From contig JBBRHH010000158.1 of assembly GCA_038222915.1 (NCBI GenBank), positions 1 through 11,176 on the forward strand: a stretch of DNA of 11,176 bases. Reading direction: 5' to 3'. Positions 1 to 7,096 of this stretch are shown in pieces. This DNA comes from JBBRHH01 sp038222915. Its GTDB lineage: Bacteria; Planctomycetota; Phycisphaerae; Tepidisphaerales; Tepidisphaeraceae. A program made the position numbers and the translations under genes. The notes under the pieces were generated by a model, which had not been told where the DNA came from, did not search any database, and worked only from the letters and a program-made list of their open reading frames with translations. Position 1 is the stretch's first letter. Each line of letters begins with the position of its first letter.

Positions 1-607
1 CCCATGCCTTGTGAAACGTGACGACTTTCAGGCCGGCATAGGGAGCAAACTGTTCCTTGAGCTCGTGACTCAGGTCTCCCATCTCCTTCACGAATTTCTT
101 GGCGTTGGCCTTGTACAATTCAGCGTTCGCCGGGTCGGCCGCCATCATTGCCTTGACGAGCGTCACCGCCATCCGCTGGGCGATTTGCGGATTGCCGGTG
201 AAGTGCGGGTTGCCGTAGGAGTGGACGTCGCCCTGATCACGCCCGATTTTCCCGGTCGGCACTTCCTTTAGCTCGATTCCATTGCTCATGTCAACGTAAC
301 CTGGCTGGCCGGACATGATGCGCGGGTTGCGCGCCCCTTTCATCAGGTTGTCGCGCCATGGTTCGGTGTCGAGGCCCGAATGCACAAACAGATCCGCTCC
401 GTTGAGCGCCGTCATCTCCGTCGGCTTGGCCATCACATTGTGGATGTTCTCCGGGCCTTTCATGATGGAATGCACGGTCACCTTGTCGCCGCCGATCTGT
501 TTCGCGATGTCGGCGTAATCTGTCGCGGTGGTGACGATCTTCAACTCGGCACGGGACGCGATCGGGAAGAGAATCATTGCAAGTGCAACAATCAAAATAG
601 TTTTCAT
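1..607 (-). CDS. Metal (probably zinc) ABC transporter substrate-binding protein, ZnuA/TroA family, 3' end outside window
   Basis: This is a periplasmic metal-binding lipocalin-like cluster A-I solute-binding protein (PF01297 type) that would hand Zn2+ or Mn2+ to an ABC permease. Only the first 202 residues are present, because the gene runs off the left edge. The start ATG is preceded by GGAG about six bases upstream. Residues 1-20 form a signal peptide ending S-R-A before Glu21. Likely metal ligands fall at the family positions: His56 (in ENIHN), His135 (in GNPHF) and His199 (in TFHKAW). The last acidic ligand would lie outside the window. A GDVHSYGNPH segment at 126-135 is typical of the family. 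It follows the outer-membrane protein gene by 34 bases on the same strand, so they are probably one operon, and the permease and ATPase genes may follow to the left. Family assignment is firm; zinc rather than manganese is inferred from the neighbours. Confidence 0.93.
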   Translation of the reverse strand, partial: MKTILIVALAMILFPIASRAELKIVTTATDYADIAKQIGGDKVTVHSIMKGPENIHNVMAKPTEMTALNGADLFVHSGLDTEPWRDNLMKGARNPRIMSGQPGYVDMSNGIELKEVPTGKIGRDQGDVHSYGNPHFTGNPQIAQRMAVTLVKAMMAADPANAELYKANAKKFVKEMGDLSHELKEQFAPYAGLKVVTFHKAW

Positions 608-641
608 GGCAATCTCCAATTCAATTTAAGAAGTTGATGTT

Positions 642-2000
642 TCAGTGAAGGGCCCAGTAGGGATGGGGCGGATGTGCGCCGAAAATAAACGTACACTGGA
701 AGAAGAGTGTGTCCTCGTGCTCGGTGTCGCCCTGCTTGTGCTGATACTCGACGCGGAAGCGGAGAAACTCGCTCCAGTACCAGCTCAGATAAGGCGAAAC
801 ACCCCAGACTTCCTTGTGCTGGTCGAGCGCGCTCTGCGTCCAGTCCAGACGAACACCGCCATAAATGTCGCGGTTAAGCTGTTGCTGGGCGATGAAGAAA
901 GCGCCCATTGAATGCTGCAAATCGTGGCGGGCGCTGTCGACCGCGCCGTAGATGCCTTCAAACTGAAAGACCTGGTTGTTGAACTTACCGCGCGGGTCGG
1001 TGTGAATGAGGGTGGTGTCGACGCCGAACAGATTGACGTTCTGCTGGTCGTCGTTGTTGTGTTTGCCGGTCAGCCACGATCCGCCTATCTCCAGGTTCCA
1101 GTCGCGGGCGATGTCATGGTTCCAGAGCGCATGCAGATTCAGCGCCGGCGAGTGCACCAGGGCATTGTTGTTCAGAACCGGATTCGCCGAGTCTCCTTCG
1201 CCGCTGATAATCTCGGCGATCAGCTCGACGTAATGGTCGCCGATCAACTTGGGCGGGATCACGTAACTCAGACTAAGGCCTGAATCGTTAAGGCTTTCCG
1301 CGCCGAGGAACGATTGGTTCACGAAATTGTTGTCGGTCGTCATCCAGTCGTGCTTGTGCAGGATGTTCCACCGGCCAAACCGCACATGAAACCGCCCCAG
1401 TTTGGTGGTCAGATTCGGCACGCCAAAGTCGTGCAGAAAGATGTACGCCTCCTCCACTTCAATGCCCGTATTTACATCCCCGTTCGCGCCGGCCTTATCA
1501 AAGAAGAGTGGGTCATCCACATCCCGGCTGATCGGAAGCACGACAACGCCATCGGCCCGCGGATCGACCGCGGCTCGCAAATCCAGTTCGACCTCGCGGA
1601 TGTCAAATCGGTTGCGGGCCGGGTTGTCGTTGTTGGTCGAAAGCGATCCGGTAAAGTCTGCCACCACGGCCAGATCCGGATTGAAGCTGGCCGGAATCCG
1701 CAAAGTCTGTGTCACGGCTGATCGCGACTCAATATCCTTCATCAAATCGCTGGTCGTCTGGTCGATGACGTCCTGATCGGCCTTGCGCGAAGCGGGGTCG
1801 TTTGGTATCTGCGATCGCAGTCGTGCGATCTCCGCATCGCGTGCCTTTAGGTCGGCCTGATGTTGCCGCTCCATCTCGTTGAGGCGTTGCTCGAGACGAT
1901 CGACGCGTGGGTCGGCCGGCTGCGTCGCCGGCTCGGCATGAACAAACGACGAAATCAAAGAAATGGCCAAAACGGCCAATCGGACCATGCGATGGTGCAT
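642..2000 (-). CDS. Outer-membrane beta-barrel protein with N-terminal coiled coil, linked to metal uptake
   Basis: This 452-residue protein probably forms an outer-membrane channel or barrel. I chose the ATG at 2000 because AGGAGA lies six bases upstream and a signal peptide follows at once (residues 1-22, ending V-H-A before Glu23); an in-frame extension upstream to 2066 lacks both. Residues about 30-64 are charged heptad-like sequence (VDRLEQRLNEMERQ), predicted to be a coiled coil. From about residue 100 onward there are alternating amphipathic strands rich in aromatics, Asn and Asp, as in porins. The segment LGRFHVRFGRWNILHKHDW at 201-219 and the His-rich C-terminus (GAHPPHPYWALH) resemble, from memory, proteobacterial outer-membrane proteins found beside zinc uptake genes. 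The gene lies between a Cys/His membrane protein gene and a ZnuA-like gene on the same strand. A role in passing zinc across the outer membrane is inference; the barrel nature is well supported. Confidence 0.8.
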   Translation of the reverse strand: MHHRMVRLAVLAISLISSFVHAEPATQPADPRVDRLEQRLNEMERQHQADLKARDAEIARLRSQIPNDPASRKADQDVIDQTTSDLMKDIESRSAVTQTLRIPASFNPDLAVVADFTGSLSTNNDNPARNRFDIREVELDLRAAVDPRADGVVVLPISRDVDDPLFFDKAGANGDVNTGIEVEEAYIFLHDFGVPNLTTKLGRFHVRFGRWNILHKHDWMTTDNNFVNQSFLGAESLNDSGLSLSYVIPPKLIGDHYVELIAEIISGEGDSANPVLNNNALVHSPALNLHALWNHDIARDWNLEIGGSWLTGKHNNDDQQNVNLFGVDTTLIHTDPRGKFNNQVFQFEGIYGAVDSARHDLQHSMGAFFIAQQQLNRDIYGGVRLDWTQSALDQHKEVWGVSPYLSWYWSEFLRFRVEYQHKQGDTEHEDTLFFQCTFIFGAHPPHPYWALH

Positions 2001-2072
2001 GTCTTCTCCTGTTTTTTGGAAATGTCTGATGCGTGAAACAGCGGCGCGCAGGGGAGCGCGCCGCACGGGGCA

Positions 2073-2417
2073 TCAGCAAACAGGAGGGCCGCGGCAGTCG
2101 ATGCGTGCGGGAATGCGCTGGGAAACCAGCGGCGTGGAGATGAGCGTCAAAAATGCTACAAACAGCCCGAGCAACACCAGAAGTGGAACCCAGGAGGCTA
2201 CCGCCAGCGGAATGTGCAACTGGGCGTGGAAATCGCAATTGGTTTCGTCGTGTGCGGGCGGCGCTTGCTCTGGCAGCCCCGCCGCCTTCACCGCCGCCGC
2301 AAAGGCCAGATCTTCCGAATAGTGCTCTGCTTCATGCCAGTACGAAAGCGCACCCGAGCCCAAGGCACCAAACGCAAACAGGAGAATGATCGCCGGGAGA
2401 CGCCGCACGTAGGACAT
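2073..2417 (-). CDS. Small Cys/His-containing membrane protein at the head of the metal operon
   Basis: I do not recognise a named family with certainty; it resembles small DUF2946-like proteins often found near metal transport genes. The 114-residue product has a hydrophobic segment at about residues 8-26 and a second at about 70-94. Between them lies a soluble loop with possible metal ligands: His28, His32, His56, Cys61, His64 and His68. The C-terminus carries Cys108 and Cys114 around a RGPP sequence. The arrangement suggests two membrane passes with a metal-binding loop. No clear Shine-Dalgarno precedes the ATG. It is the first gene of the leftward group, 72 bases before the barrel protein gene, with a short inverted repeat 15 bases upstream of its start. 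A metal sensing, storage or delivery role is inference. The reading frame has sensible composition, and its neighbours support it being real. Confidence 0.65.
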   Translation of the reverse strand: MSYVRRLPAIILLFAFGALGSGALSYWHEAEHYSEDLAFAAAVKAAGLPEQAPPAHDETNCDFHAQLHIPLAVASWVPLLVLLGLFVAFLTLISTPLVSQRIPARIDCRGPPVC

Positions 2418-2432
2418 TATGGGATAAGTCGC

Positions 2433-2445
2433 TTGGCGTTGCCAA
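2433..2445. promoter_or_regulatory. Perfect inverted repeat upstream of the metal operon, possible operator
   Basis: The sequence TTGGC-GTT-GCCAA is a perfect 5-base inverted repeat with a 3-base centre, 15 bases before the start codon of the first gene in the metal locus. It could be an operator or a short RNA hairpin in the leader. It does not match the AT-rich Zur box consensus I know, so no regulator is assigned. A separate 8-base palindrome (ATCATGAT) lies at 2502-2509. Confidence 0.25.
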
Positions 2446-2640
2446 ATATTTCAGAATCGACGGACCATCGTTCCACTCTGCAAATAAACATATGCGTCCT
2501 AATCATGATCCACGTATGCCGTTGTATCACCCGGTGCAGCGCGATGTGTAAAGACAAAGGATTCGATTTGCCGCCAGGTTGTTGCCGGATGGTACTGGAA
2601 CAAATCGGTACGGGCGTGGGCGATCTATACCCCGGCCTCA
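2446..2640. other. Non-coding gap between the two leftward gene groups
   Basis: This gap of about 195 bases should hold the promoter of the metal operon, which reads leftward, and the 3' end of the ruvB group transcript. I found no convincing -35/-10 pair on the minus strand, no clear rho-independent terminator and no RNA gene. The palindrome ATCATGAT at 2502-2509 is the only other symmetrical element I noted. A 75-codon minus-strand open frame across it (2417-2644) has no protein-like features. Confidence 0.5.
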
Positions 2641-2850
2641 TCATTTAGCCGGTACAGAAGTCGGCGCTGGCTGTATCGGCAACACCGTTGCGGGCTGATC
2701 ATTCCATCGGGCTGAAAACAGGAAGAACGCCCCGAACAATACTCCCAGCACCACGATCACCGTGATGAGGATGTACGGATTGCGCGAACGCTTTCGTTCC
2801 TGCGTCTGGTACTCCAATACTTCCGGCGGCGGTTCGTCTGGTTCTTTCAT
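2641..2850 (-). CDS. Small single-pass membrane protein, unknown function
   Basis: The 69-residue product has an acidic, Pro/Glu-rich N-terminus (residues 2-15), a basic stretch (KRSRN, about 20-24), one strong hydrophobic helix at about 26-46, and a short Pro-rich tail. By the positive-inside rule the N-terminus faces the cytoplasm. I chose the ATG at 2850 because AGGAGG lies ten bases upstream; the frame stays open to 2895 but has no better start. It begins 22 bases after the amidohydrolase stop and is probably the last gene of the ruvB-amidohydrolase group. I recognise no family. Because it is short the function cannot be read from sequence, but the ribosome site and the sharply bounded helix make it likely to be a real gene. 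Confidence 0.6.
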   Translation of the reverse strand: MKEPDEPPPEVLEYQTQERKRSRNPYILITVIVVLGVLFGAFFLFSARWNDQPATVLPIQPAPTSVPAK

Positions 2851-2872
2851 TGTGCTCTTTCCTCCTGGACCA

Positions 2873-3802
2873 TCACGCCCCCGCGCGCGTTCCAATAATT
2901 GCTTCCATGTTCCCGCCGAGAATCTTTGCTACTTCTGCCTGATCCAATTTTGCCTCCTCGAAAACGCGGATGTGCTCGTCGAACACATCCTTTCGCCACC
3001 CGCGCGGGAAAAACGTGGAGTCGGTTCCAAAAAGAAGCCGGTCGGCCCCGAGCACGTTTATCGCCTGCCGAAGCACCTGCGCCTTGCCGGGCGCTCCATC
3101 CAGGTACTTCGCCCAGCCGCCAATTCCCGAGGTATCGGAATACACGTTGCTCTGCTGGTCGGCCAGCATCAGTAGCTCCCTGAAGAGTCCCGATCCAAGA
3201 TGCGGAACGATGAACTTCGCCTGCGGGAATTCGGCGCATGGGCGCTGAAGCGACAGTGGGTTGGAAAATGAACCATCAAACGCAGCAGGCAATCCGAGCT
3301 TATTTCGAAACGAAATCTTCAGCACGCCACAGTGCACCAGGACATTCATCCGGTGCGTGTTGGCCATCTGAAGCAGGACATACGCCGCATCGGAAGTCAT
3401 GGAGAAGCGAAACATCCCGGGAAAAAGCGCCAGCCCGCGAAACCCCAGGGCGATGGCCCGGCCCAGGGTTGTGACCGCGGTGGACGAAGCGGGGTCGATC
3501 GTGACATATCCGGTCAGCCGCCCGCCCGTCGCAGAGATTCCCGCCGCGGCCGTTTCCAAGTCGCCGGGAAGGGTGTGAATCGCGATGGCGCGATCGACGC
3601 CATATTTGTCGAACTCCGTCAGCCACACGCGCCCAACCTCCGCCGGCTCCTTTGGGGGCACTTCCCATCCCAGACGCAGCGCGACGATGGCCGGATCGGG
3701 CTGGAGGCCGGCGACCTTGCCGAGATTGGCTAGAAACCCCTGCGTCAGGAAGTGCGTGTGGGCATCGAAGATGCGATGTTGGCCAAGGGCGGTAGCGATC
3801 AT
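2873..3802 (-). CDS. Amidohydrolase-2 family metal-dependent hydrolase
   Basis: This 309-residue TIM-barrel protein of the amidohydrolase_2 type (PF04909) would be a cytoplasmic hydrolase or decarboxylase; its substrate cannot be read from sequence. The metal-site residues are all visible: the H-x-H pair His15 and His17 in DAHTHF, His157 in VLVHCG, His201 in IVPHLGSG, and the catalytic Asp261 in LFGTDSTF. There is no signal peptide. I chose the ATG at 3802, which puts the HxH motif close to the N-terminus as is usual. The frame is open to the ruvB stop, and a TTG there (3856) would overlap it, but the extra 18 residues look unlike the family. It lies 50 bases after ruvB on the same strand and is probably co-transcribed with it, although no functional link to recombination is known to me. 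Confidence 0.88.
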   Translation of the reverse strand: MIATALGQHRIFDAHTHFLTQGFLANLGKVAGLQPDPAIVALRLGWEVPPKEPAEVGRVWLTEFDKYGVDRAIAIHTLPGDLETAAAGISATGGRLTGYVTIDPASSTAVTTLGRAIALGFRGLALFPGMFRFSMTSDAAYVLLQMANTHRMNVLVHCGVLKISFRNKLGLPAAFDGSFSNPLSLQRPCAEFPQAKFIVPHLGSGLFRELLMLADQQSNVYSDTSGIGGWAKYLDGAPGKAQVLRQAINVLGADRLLFGTDSTFFPRGWRKDVFDEHIRVFEEAKLDQAEVAKILGGNMEAIIGTRAGA

Positions 3803-3852
3803 TACTTGTATTACTCCGCAATCGGTGCGCCGTGCGCACAATTCAGATGGGA

Positions 3853-4902
3853 TCAAACTTCGCCAAAGAGAGACGGGTCCTCTCCACTAACGTCTTTTGG
3901 CGGTAGAAACTTCAACCCAAGATGCTCGTAAGCCAGCTTCGTCGCACGCCGGCCCTGCCGGGTGCGCATCACGAAGGCGATTTGCAGCAGGTAGGGCTCA
4001 ATCACATCCACAAGCGTGTCGACTTCTTCGCCCATGGTGGCGGCGATGGCTTCGATGCCGGCCGGCCCCCCGCTGTAAACATCGATGAGGGTGCGCAGAA
4101 ATGTGCGATCCTGTTCGTCGAGGCCGCGAGCGTCGATGCCCTCCAGCTTCAGCGCCGCCTGCGTCATCGGCATGTCAATTTTCCCGTTACCGCGCACCGT
4201 CGCAAAATCGCGAACACGCCGCAAAAGCCGGTTGGCGATGCGCGGCGTGCCCCGGCTGCGGCGCGACAATTCCCACAATGCACTGTCGTCGGATTCGACT
4301 TTCAGAAGCTGGCTGTTGGCGCGAAGAATTTCATGAAGTTCTTCGGGCGCGTAGAACTCAAGATGCCCGGCAATGCCAAATCGGCCGCGCATCGGTCCGG
4401 TGAGCGCGCCAATCCGCGTGGTTGCGCCAACCAGCGTAAACGGCGGGATGGGTACGGTAACGGTGCGGGCATGCGCGCCCTGATCGAGGGTGATGTCGAC
4501 CTTGAAATCTTCCATCGCCGTGTAGAGAAATTCCTCGACCGGCGCCGGCAGTCGATGGATTTCGTCAATGAAGAAGACATCGCCCTGATTGAGCTTGGTG
4601 AGGATGCCGACCAGATCGATCCCCTTGGTCAGCGCCGGGCCGTTGGTCACGTGCACCTGAGCGCCCACTTCGTTGGCGATCACATGGGCGAGTGTTGTCT
4701 TGCCCAGACCCGGTGGGCCGTGCAACAGCGTGTGCTCAACGGGTTCCTTGCGCGAGCGCGCGGCCTGCACCGCGATCTTCAGCTTTTCAATCAGGGACGC
4801 CTGACCAATATACTGCTCAAACTTTTGGGGCCTCAAGGCGAAGTTGAAACGATTTTCGTCTTCGCCCGAAGACTCGCCGGTTACAATTCGCTCACGGGCC
4901 AT
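3853..4902 (-). CDS. ruvB: Holliday junction branch migration ATPase RuvB
   Basis: RuvB is the AAA+ motor that drives branch migration of Holliday junctions with RuvA. The 349-residue length fits the family. Motifs in order: the N-terminal signature LRPQKFEQYIGQ (23-34), Walker A GPPGLGKT (62-69), Walker B with DEIH (113-116), sensor 1 in ATTR (160-163), the arginine-finger region MRGRFG (171-176, where many RuvBs have R-D-R-F-G), and sensor 2 RGTPR (217-221). A C-terminal winged-helix domain follows, including the typical GGPAGIEAIA (278-287). I chose the ATG at 4902 because MARERIVTGE is the usual RuvB beginning; the open frame extends to 4965, but that leader is not family-like. No Shine-Dalgarno is visible. 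ruvA and ruvC are not in this window. Downstream on the same strand come an amidohydrolase and a small membrane protein. Confidence 0.97.
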   Translation of the reverse strand: MARERIVTGESSGEDENRFNFALRPQKFEQYIGQASLIEKLKIAVQAARSRKEPVEHTLLHGPPGLGKTTLAHVIANEVGAQVHVTNGPALTKGIDLVGILTKLNQGDVFFIDEIHRLPAPVEEFLYTAMEDFKVDITLDQGAHARTVTVPIPPFTLVGATTRIGALTGPMRGRFGIAGHLEFYAPEELHEILRANSQLLKVESDDSALWELSRRSRGTPRIANRLLRRVRDFATVRGNGKIDMPMTQAALKLEGIDARGLDEQDRTFLRTLIDVYSGGPAGIEAIAATMGEEVDTLVDVIEPYLLQIAFVMRTRQGRRATKLAYEHLGLKFLPPKDVSGEDPSLFGEV

Positions 4903-4909
4903 ACATACA

Positions 4910-4937
4910 GTTGTAGCGAGACTTGGTGAGGTCACAA
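4910..4937 (-). promoter_or_regulatory. Weak candidate promoter for ruvB, possibly leaderless
   Basis: On the minus strand TTGTGA (4937-4932) and TACAAC (4915-4910) are separated by 16 bases and resemble -35 and -10 hexamers. The -10 ends seven bases before the ruvB ATG, so transcription would begin at or almost at the start codon. That agrees with the absence of a Shine-Dalgarno. Matches to consensus are only partial. Confidence 0.25.
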
Positions 4938-5015
4938 GGCGTCTGACGGCAATCCGGATCGGCACTTATCCACGAAAATCCGCTGGATTGACCGATGTTT
5001 CTGACGTCGCTTCAT

Positions 5016-5044
5016 TTGTCCCACCCCGTTGTTGGGGGTATTAT
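5016..5044 (+). promoter_or_regulatory. Sigma-70-like promoter for the pseudo-receiver/GGDEF genes
   Basis: TTGTCC (5016-5021) and TATTAT (5039-5044) are separated by exactly 17 bases, so transcription would start near 5050, about 20 bases before the first ATG at 5073. The spacer contains the inverted repeat ACCCC-N7-GGGGT (arms 5023-5027 and 5035-5039, the second reaching into the -10). It could be an operator or simply part of a G/C-rich spacer. Confidence 0.5.
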
Positions 5045-5072
5045 GAGTCAGATTCCTTAACACTGGAGTGGG

Positions 5073-5657
5073 ATGTCCGGCGTCAGTATGCCAGTAACAC
5101 GACCAGCAGGCCGCGCGTTAATCGTCGGCTCGGTGGCTTGCCGCTCCGGGCCATTGGTTACATTGCAGCAAATGGGGTTTCAGTGCACCGAGGCCGAAGA
5201 CCCGTATGTCGCGATGGTAGAACTGTGCCGCAGGCCGCTGGCTTATCGGGCGATGATCCTGACCCTCGGCAGCTTATACCGCGAAGAACTTCAGATGGTG
5301 GCGACCGTCAAGCAGCGGTTTGCCCACATTGAAATCTGGTTGGCCCAGACCGATGGGCGGGCCGGGGCAATGGCTGAGGCGCTGCGGTTTGGAGCCGACG
5401 GCCTGTTATCGGACGATGGACTGCACCGCCTCGCATCCAGCACGCCAGTCTCCCAGACAAACAACATTTCGCTTCCGGCGCAACCCGAAGCGATTGCCCC
5501 TCCACAGCTTGCCCCCCCATTTGCCCAGCCGGCCGCGGGAGAACATGCGTTTGGCGAAGAGGACTCGGCCTCGGGAGAGCCTGTTTTAAGCGCGGACGAG
5601 CTTCGTGCGCTGTTGTCAGATCATCCGCCCCGCCCGACGGCGGGAATGCGGGATTGA
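5073..5657 (+). CDS. Degenerate receiver-like (pseudo-receiver) protein
   Basis: Residues about 13-120 of this 194-residue protein show the alternating hydrophobic beta/alpha pattern of a response-regulator receiver: RALIVGS, then RAMILTLGS at the strand-3 position, then HIEIWLAQT, then ALRFGADGLLSD. The phosphate-accepting Asp after strand 3 is missing, so phosphorylation is unlikely. Residues about 125-170 are a Pro/Ala/Gln-rich linker, followed by a short helix LSADELRALLSD (172-183) that may be a docking motif. The ATG at 5073 has GGAG four bases upstream; an in-frame ATG at 5091 is an alternative. It lies behind a good promoter and 30 bases ahead of a GGDEF gene whose N-terminus is a similar pseudo-receiver, so the two are probably co-transcribed. 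I infer a signalling partner or adaptor; no named family is recognised. Confidence 0.7.
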   Translation: MSGVSMPVTRPAGRALIVGSVACRSGPLVTLQQMGFQCTEAEDPYVAMVELCRRPLAYRAMILTLGSLYREELQMVATVKQRFAHIEIWLAQTDGRAGAMAEALRFGADGLLSDDGLHRLASSTPVSQTNNISLPAQPEAIAPPQLAPPFAQPAAGEHAFGEEDSASGEPVLSADELRALLSDHPPRPTAGMRD

Positions 5658-5687
5658 GTCGGATTCGTCTTACTGATTTGAACAAGT

Positions 5688-7064
5688 ATGCCTCGCATCA
5701 ACCAGGAACGTGTGCTCTTGATCGGCGACACAGGACGTCAGGTGCAGGCCGCGCTCACCCAGACGATACCGGCCGCCAACGTCACCCAGGTCAACAATTA
5801 TTTCGATGCGATTGCCGAGCTGTGCGGCGGGCAATTTTCGGTGGTGCTGGCGTCGGCCGAGCCGATCGAGCGGCGGCCCGAATCCGCCGTCCGCACCCTG
5901 CGCGATGTGGCCGGCGAGGCGCGGATTGTTCTCTTTGGCCACGCCACCCTCGAGCCCCTTTCGCGCAAGATGCTCGAGTTTGGGTGCGACGACTACATTA
6001 TCTCCCCGCCCAATCCGTCCGAGCTGCGGCAGATGTTCGCCAAGCCGTTGCTGCGCATGACGACCGCAGCGGTGAAGGCCAACGGGGAGGCCGAATCCCG
6101 CATCGATGACGCAATCCCACTGCCCATGGTCCAGGACATGCCGCTGGCCGAAATCTATCTTGATCTGCTGCTGCAGAATCCCGGCAACGCCTTGCCGGCC
6201 ACGATCAAACGACTCAACGAGATGCTCGCCCCGGCCATGACGCTGACGCATACGACGCCCCAGGAGACCAACGGGCAGTCGCACGAAGCGCTGCACGATG
6301 GCACGATTCATATCTCGCACGAGCTTCGTCATCAGAACGAGGAATATGGCCAACTGCATCTGACAGTTGCGCCCGGAAACGATTCGGAGGCCGCCCGACA
6401 CCTTCTCGCACGTTTGTCGCAAGTCGTCGGCAAGGTGCACGCATTGCAGGACCGCCACAACCGACTGCAACGGCTGGCCATCACCGACGAGTTGACCGGC
6501 CTGTACAATGCCCGCTACTTCCGCCACTTCCTCGGCAAGATCATTGAGAAATCGCGGCAGATGTTTTTCCCGGTGACGCTGCTGCTGTTCGACATCGATA
6601 ATTTCAAGAAATACAACGACCAGTACGGCCACGCCCAGGGCGATCAAATCCTGATAGAGACGGCCGCGCTGATGCGGCGCTGTGTGCGCGAGCATGATCT
6701 GGTGGCGCGCATCGGCGGCGATGAATTTGCGGTCGTTTTCTGGGAAAAAGAAGGCCCGCGTCAGCCGCGCGACCCCAAGACCAGCGCAACCCACGCCCGT
6801 CTCCCCAATGAAATCGAATTGATCCTCAAGCGATTCTGCCGCCTCATCGCCAGCCCCGACTTCAAAGGCCTCGGATCCAGCGGCAAAGGCGTGCTGGCCA
6901 TTAGTGGCGGCCTCGCTGTCTTCCCCTACAACGCCCACGACATGGAAGGCCTGATTCAGGCGGCGGACAAAGATCTGATGTTCCGCGCAAAAACGGCGGG
7001 CAAGAATTCTATCTATCTGGTCGGAAGCGATCGGCCGCTGGTGGGGCCGGACGATACGAAGTAG
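5688..7064 (+). CDS. Pseudo-receiver/GGDEF diguanylate cyclase
   Basis: This 458-residue protein is predicted to make cyclic di-GMP from two GTP in the cytoplasm. Residues 7-120 resemble a receiver (RVLLIGD; FSVVLAS; IVLFGHA; EFGCDDYIISPPNP). The phosphoacceptor position in strand 3 has no Asp, and the conserved Lys before Pro (usually K-P) is replaced (S-P-P), so it is a pseudo-receiver. Residues about 150-255 look GAF-like (EEYGQLHLTV), leading to a linker helix. The GGDEF domain starts at about 263 (AITDELTGLYN), with metal-binding FDIDNFK (301-307), an intact GGDEF (343-347) and an intact inhibitory I-site RxxD (Arg334-Asp337) exactly five residues before it. Residues about 352-376 are an insertion rich in Pro, Arg and Lys, just after the catalytic hairpin. 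No membrane segment is present. The ATG lacks a clear Shine-Dalgarno. Activity and feedback inhibition are expected from the motifs. Confidence 0.92.
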   Translation: MPRINQERVLLIGDTGRQVQAALTQTIPAANVTQVNNYFDAIAELCGGQFSVVLASAEPIERRPESAVRTLRDVAGEARIVLFGHATLEPLSRKMLEFGCDDYIISPPNPSELRQMFAKPLLRMTTAAVKANGEAESRIDDAIPLPMVQDMPLAEIYLDLLLQNPGNALPATIKRLNEMLAPAMTLTHTTPQETNGQSHEALHDGTIHISHELRHQNEEYGQLHLTVAPGNDSEAARHLLARLSQVVGKVHALQDRHNRLQRLAITDELTGLYNARYFRHFLGKIIEKSRQMFFPVTLLLFDIDNFKKYNDQYGHAQGDQILIETAALMRRCVREHDLVARIGGDEFAVVFWEKEGPRQPRDPKTSATHARLPNEIELILKRFCRLIASPDFKGLGSSGKGVLAISGGLAVFPYNAHDMEGLIQAADKDLMFRAKTAGKNSIYLVGSDRPLVGPDDTK

Positions 7065-7096
7065 CTGGACACAGGCAAAGTAAAGTGAGAAACGCC

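Noticed and set aside
2417..2644. 75-codon minus-strand open frame in the gap before the metal operon
   Set aside because: No ribosome site, no hydrophobic or domain pattern, and it fills exactly the region where a promoter is expected.
4899..4912. CTGTATGTAT-like half of an enterobacterial LexA box at the ruvB start
   Set aside because: The second half-site (ACAG at the right spacing) is missing and the host probably uses a different LexA motif, so SOS control cannot be claimed.
3922..4929. A 335-codon open frame on the plus strand opposite ruvB
   Set aside because: ruvB on the minus strand has all family motifs over the same bases; the plus-strand product looks like a mirror of that coding sequence.
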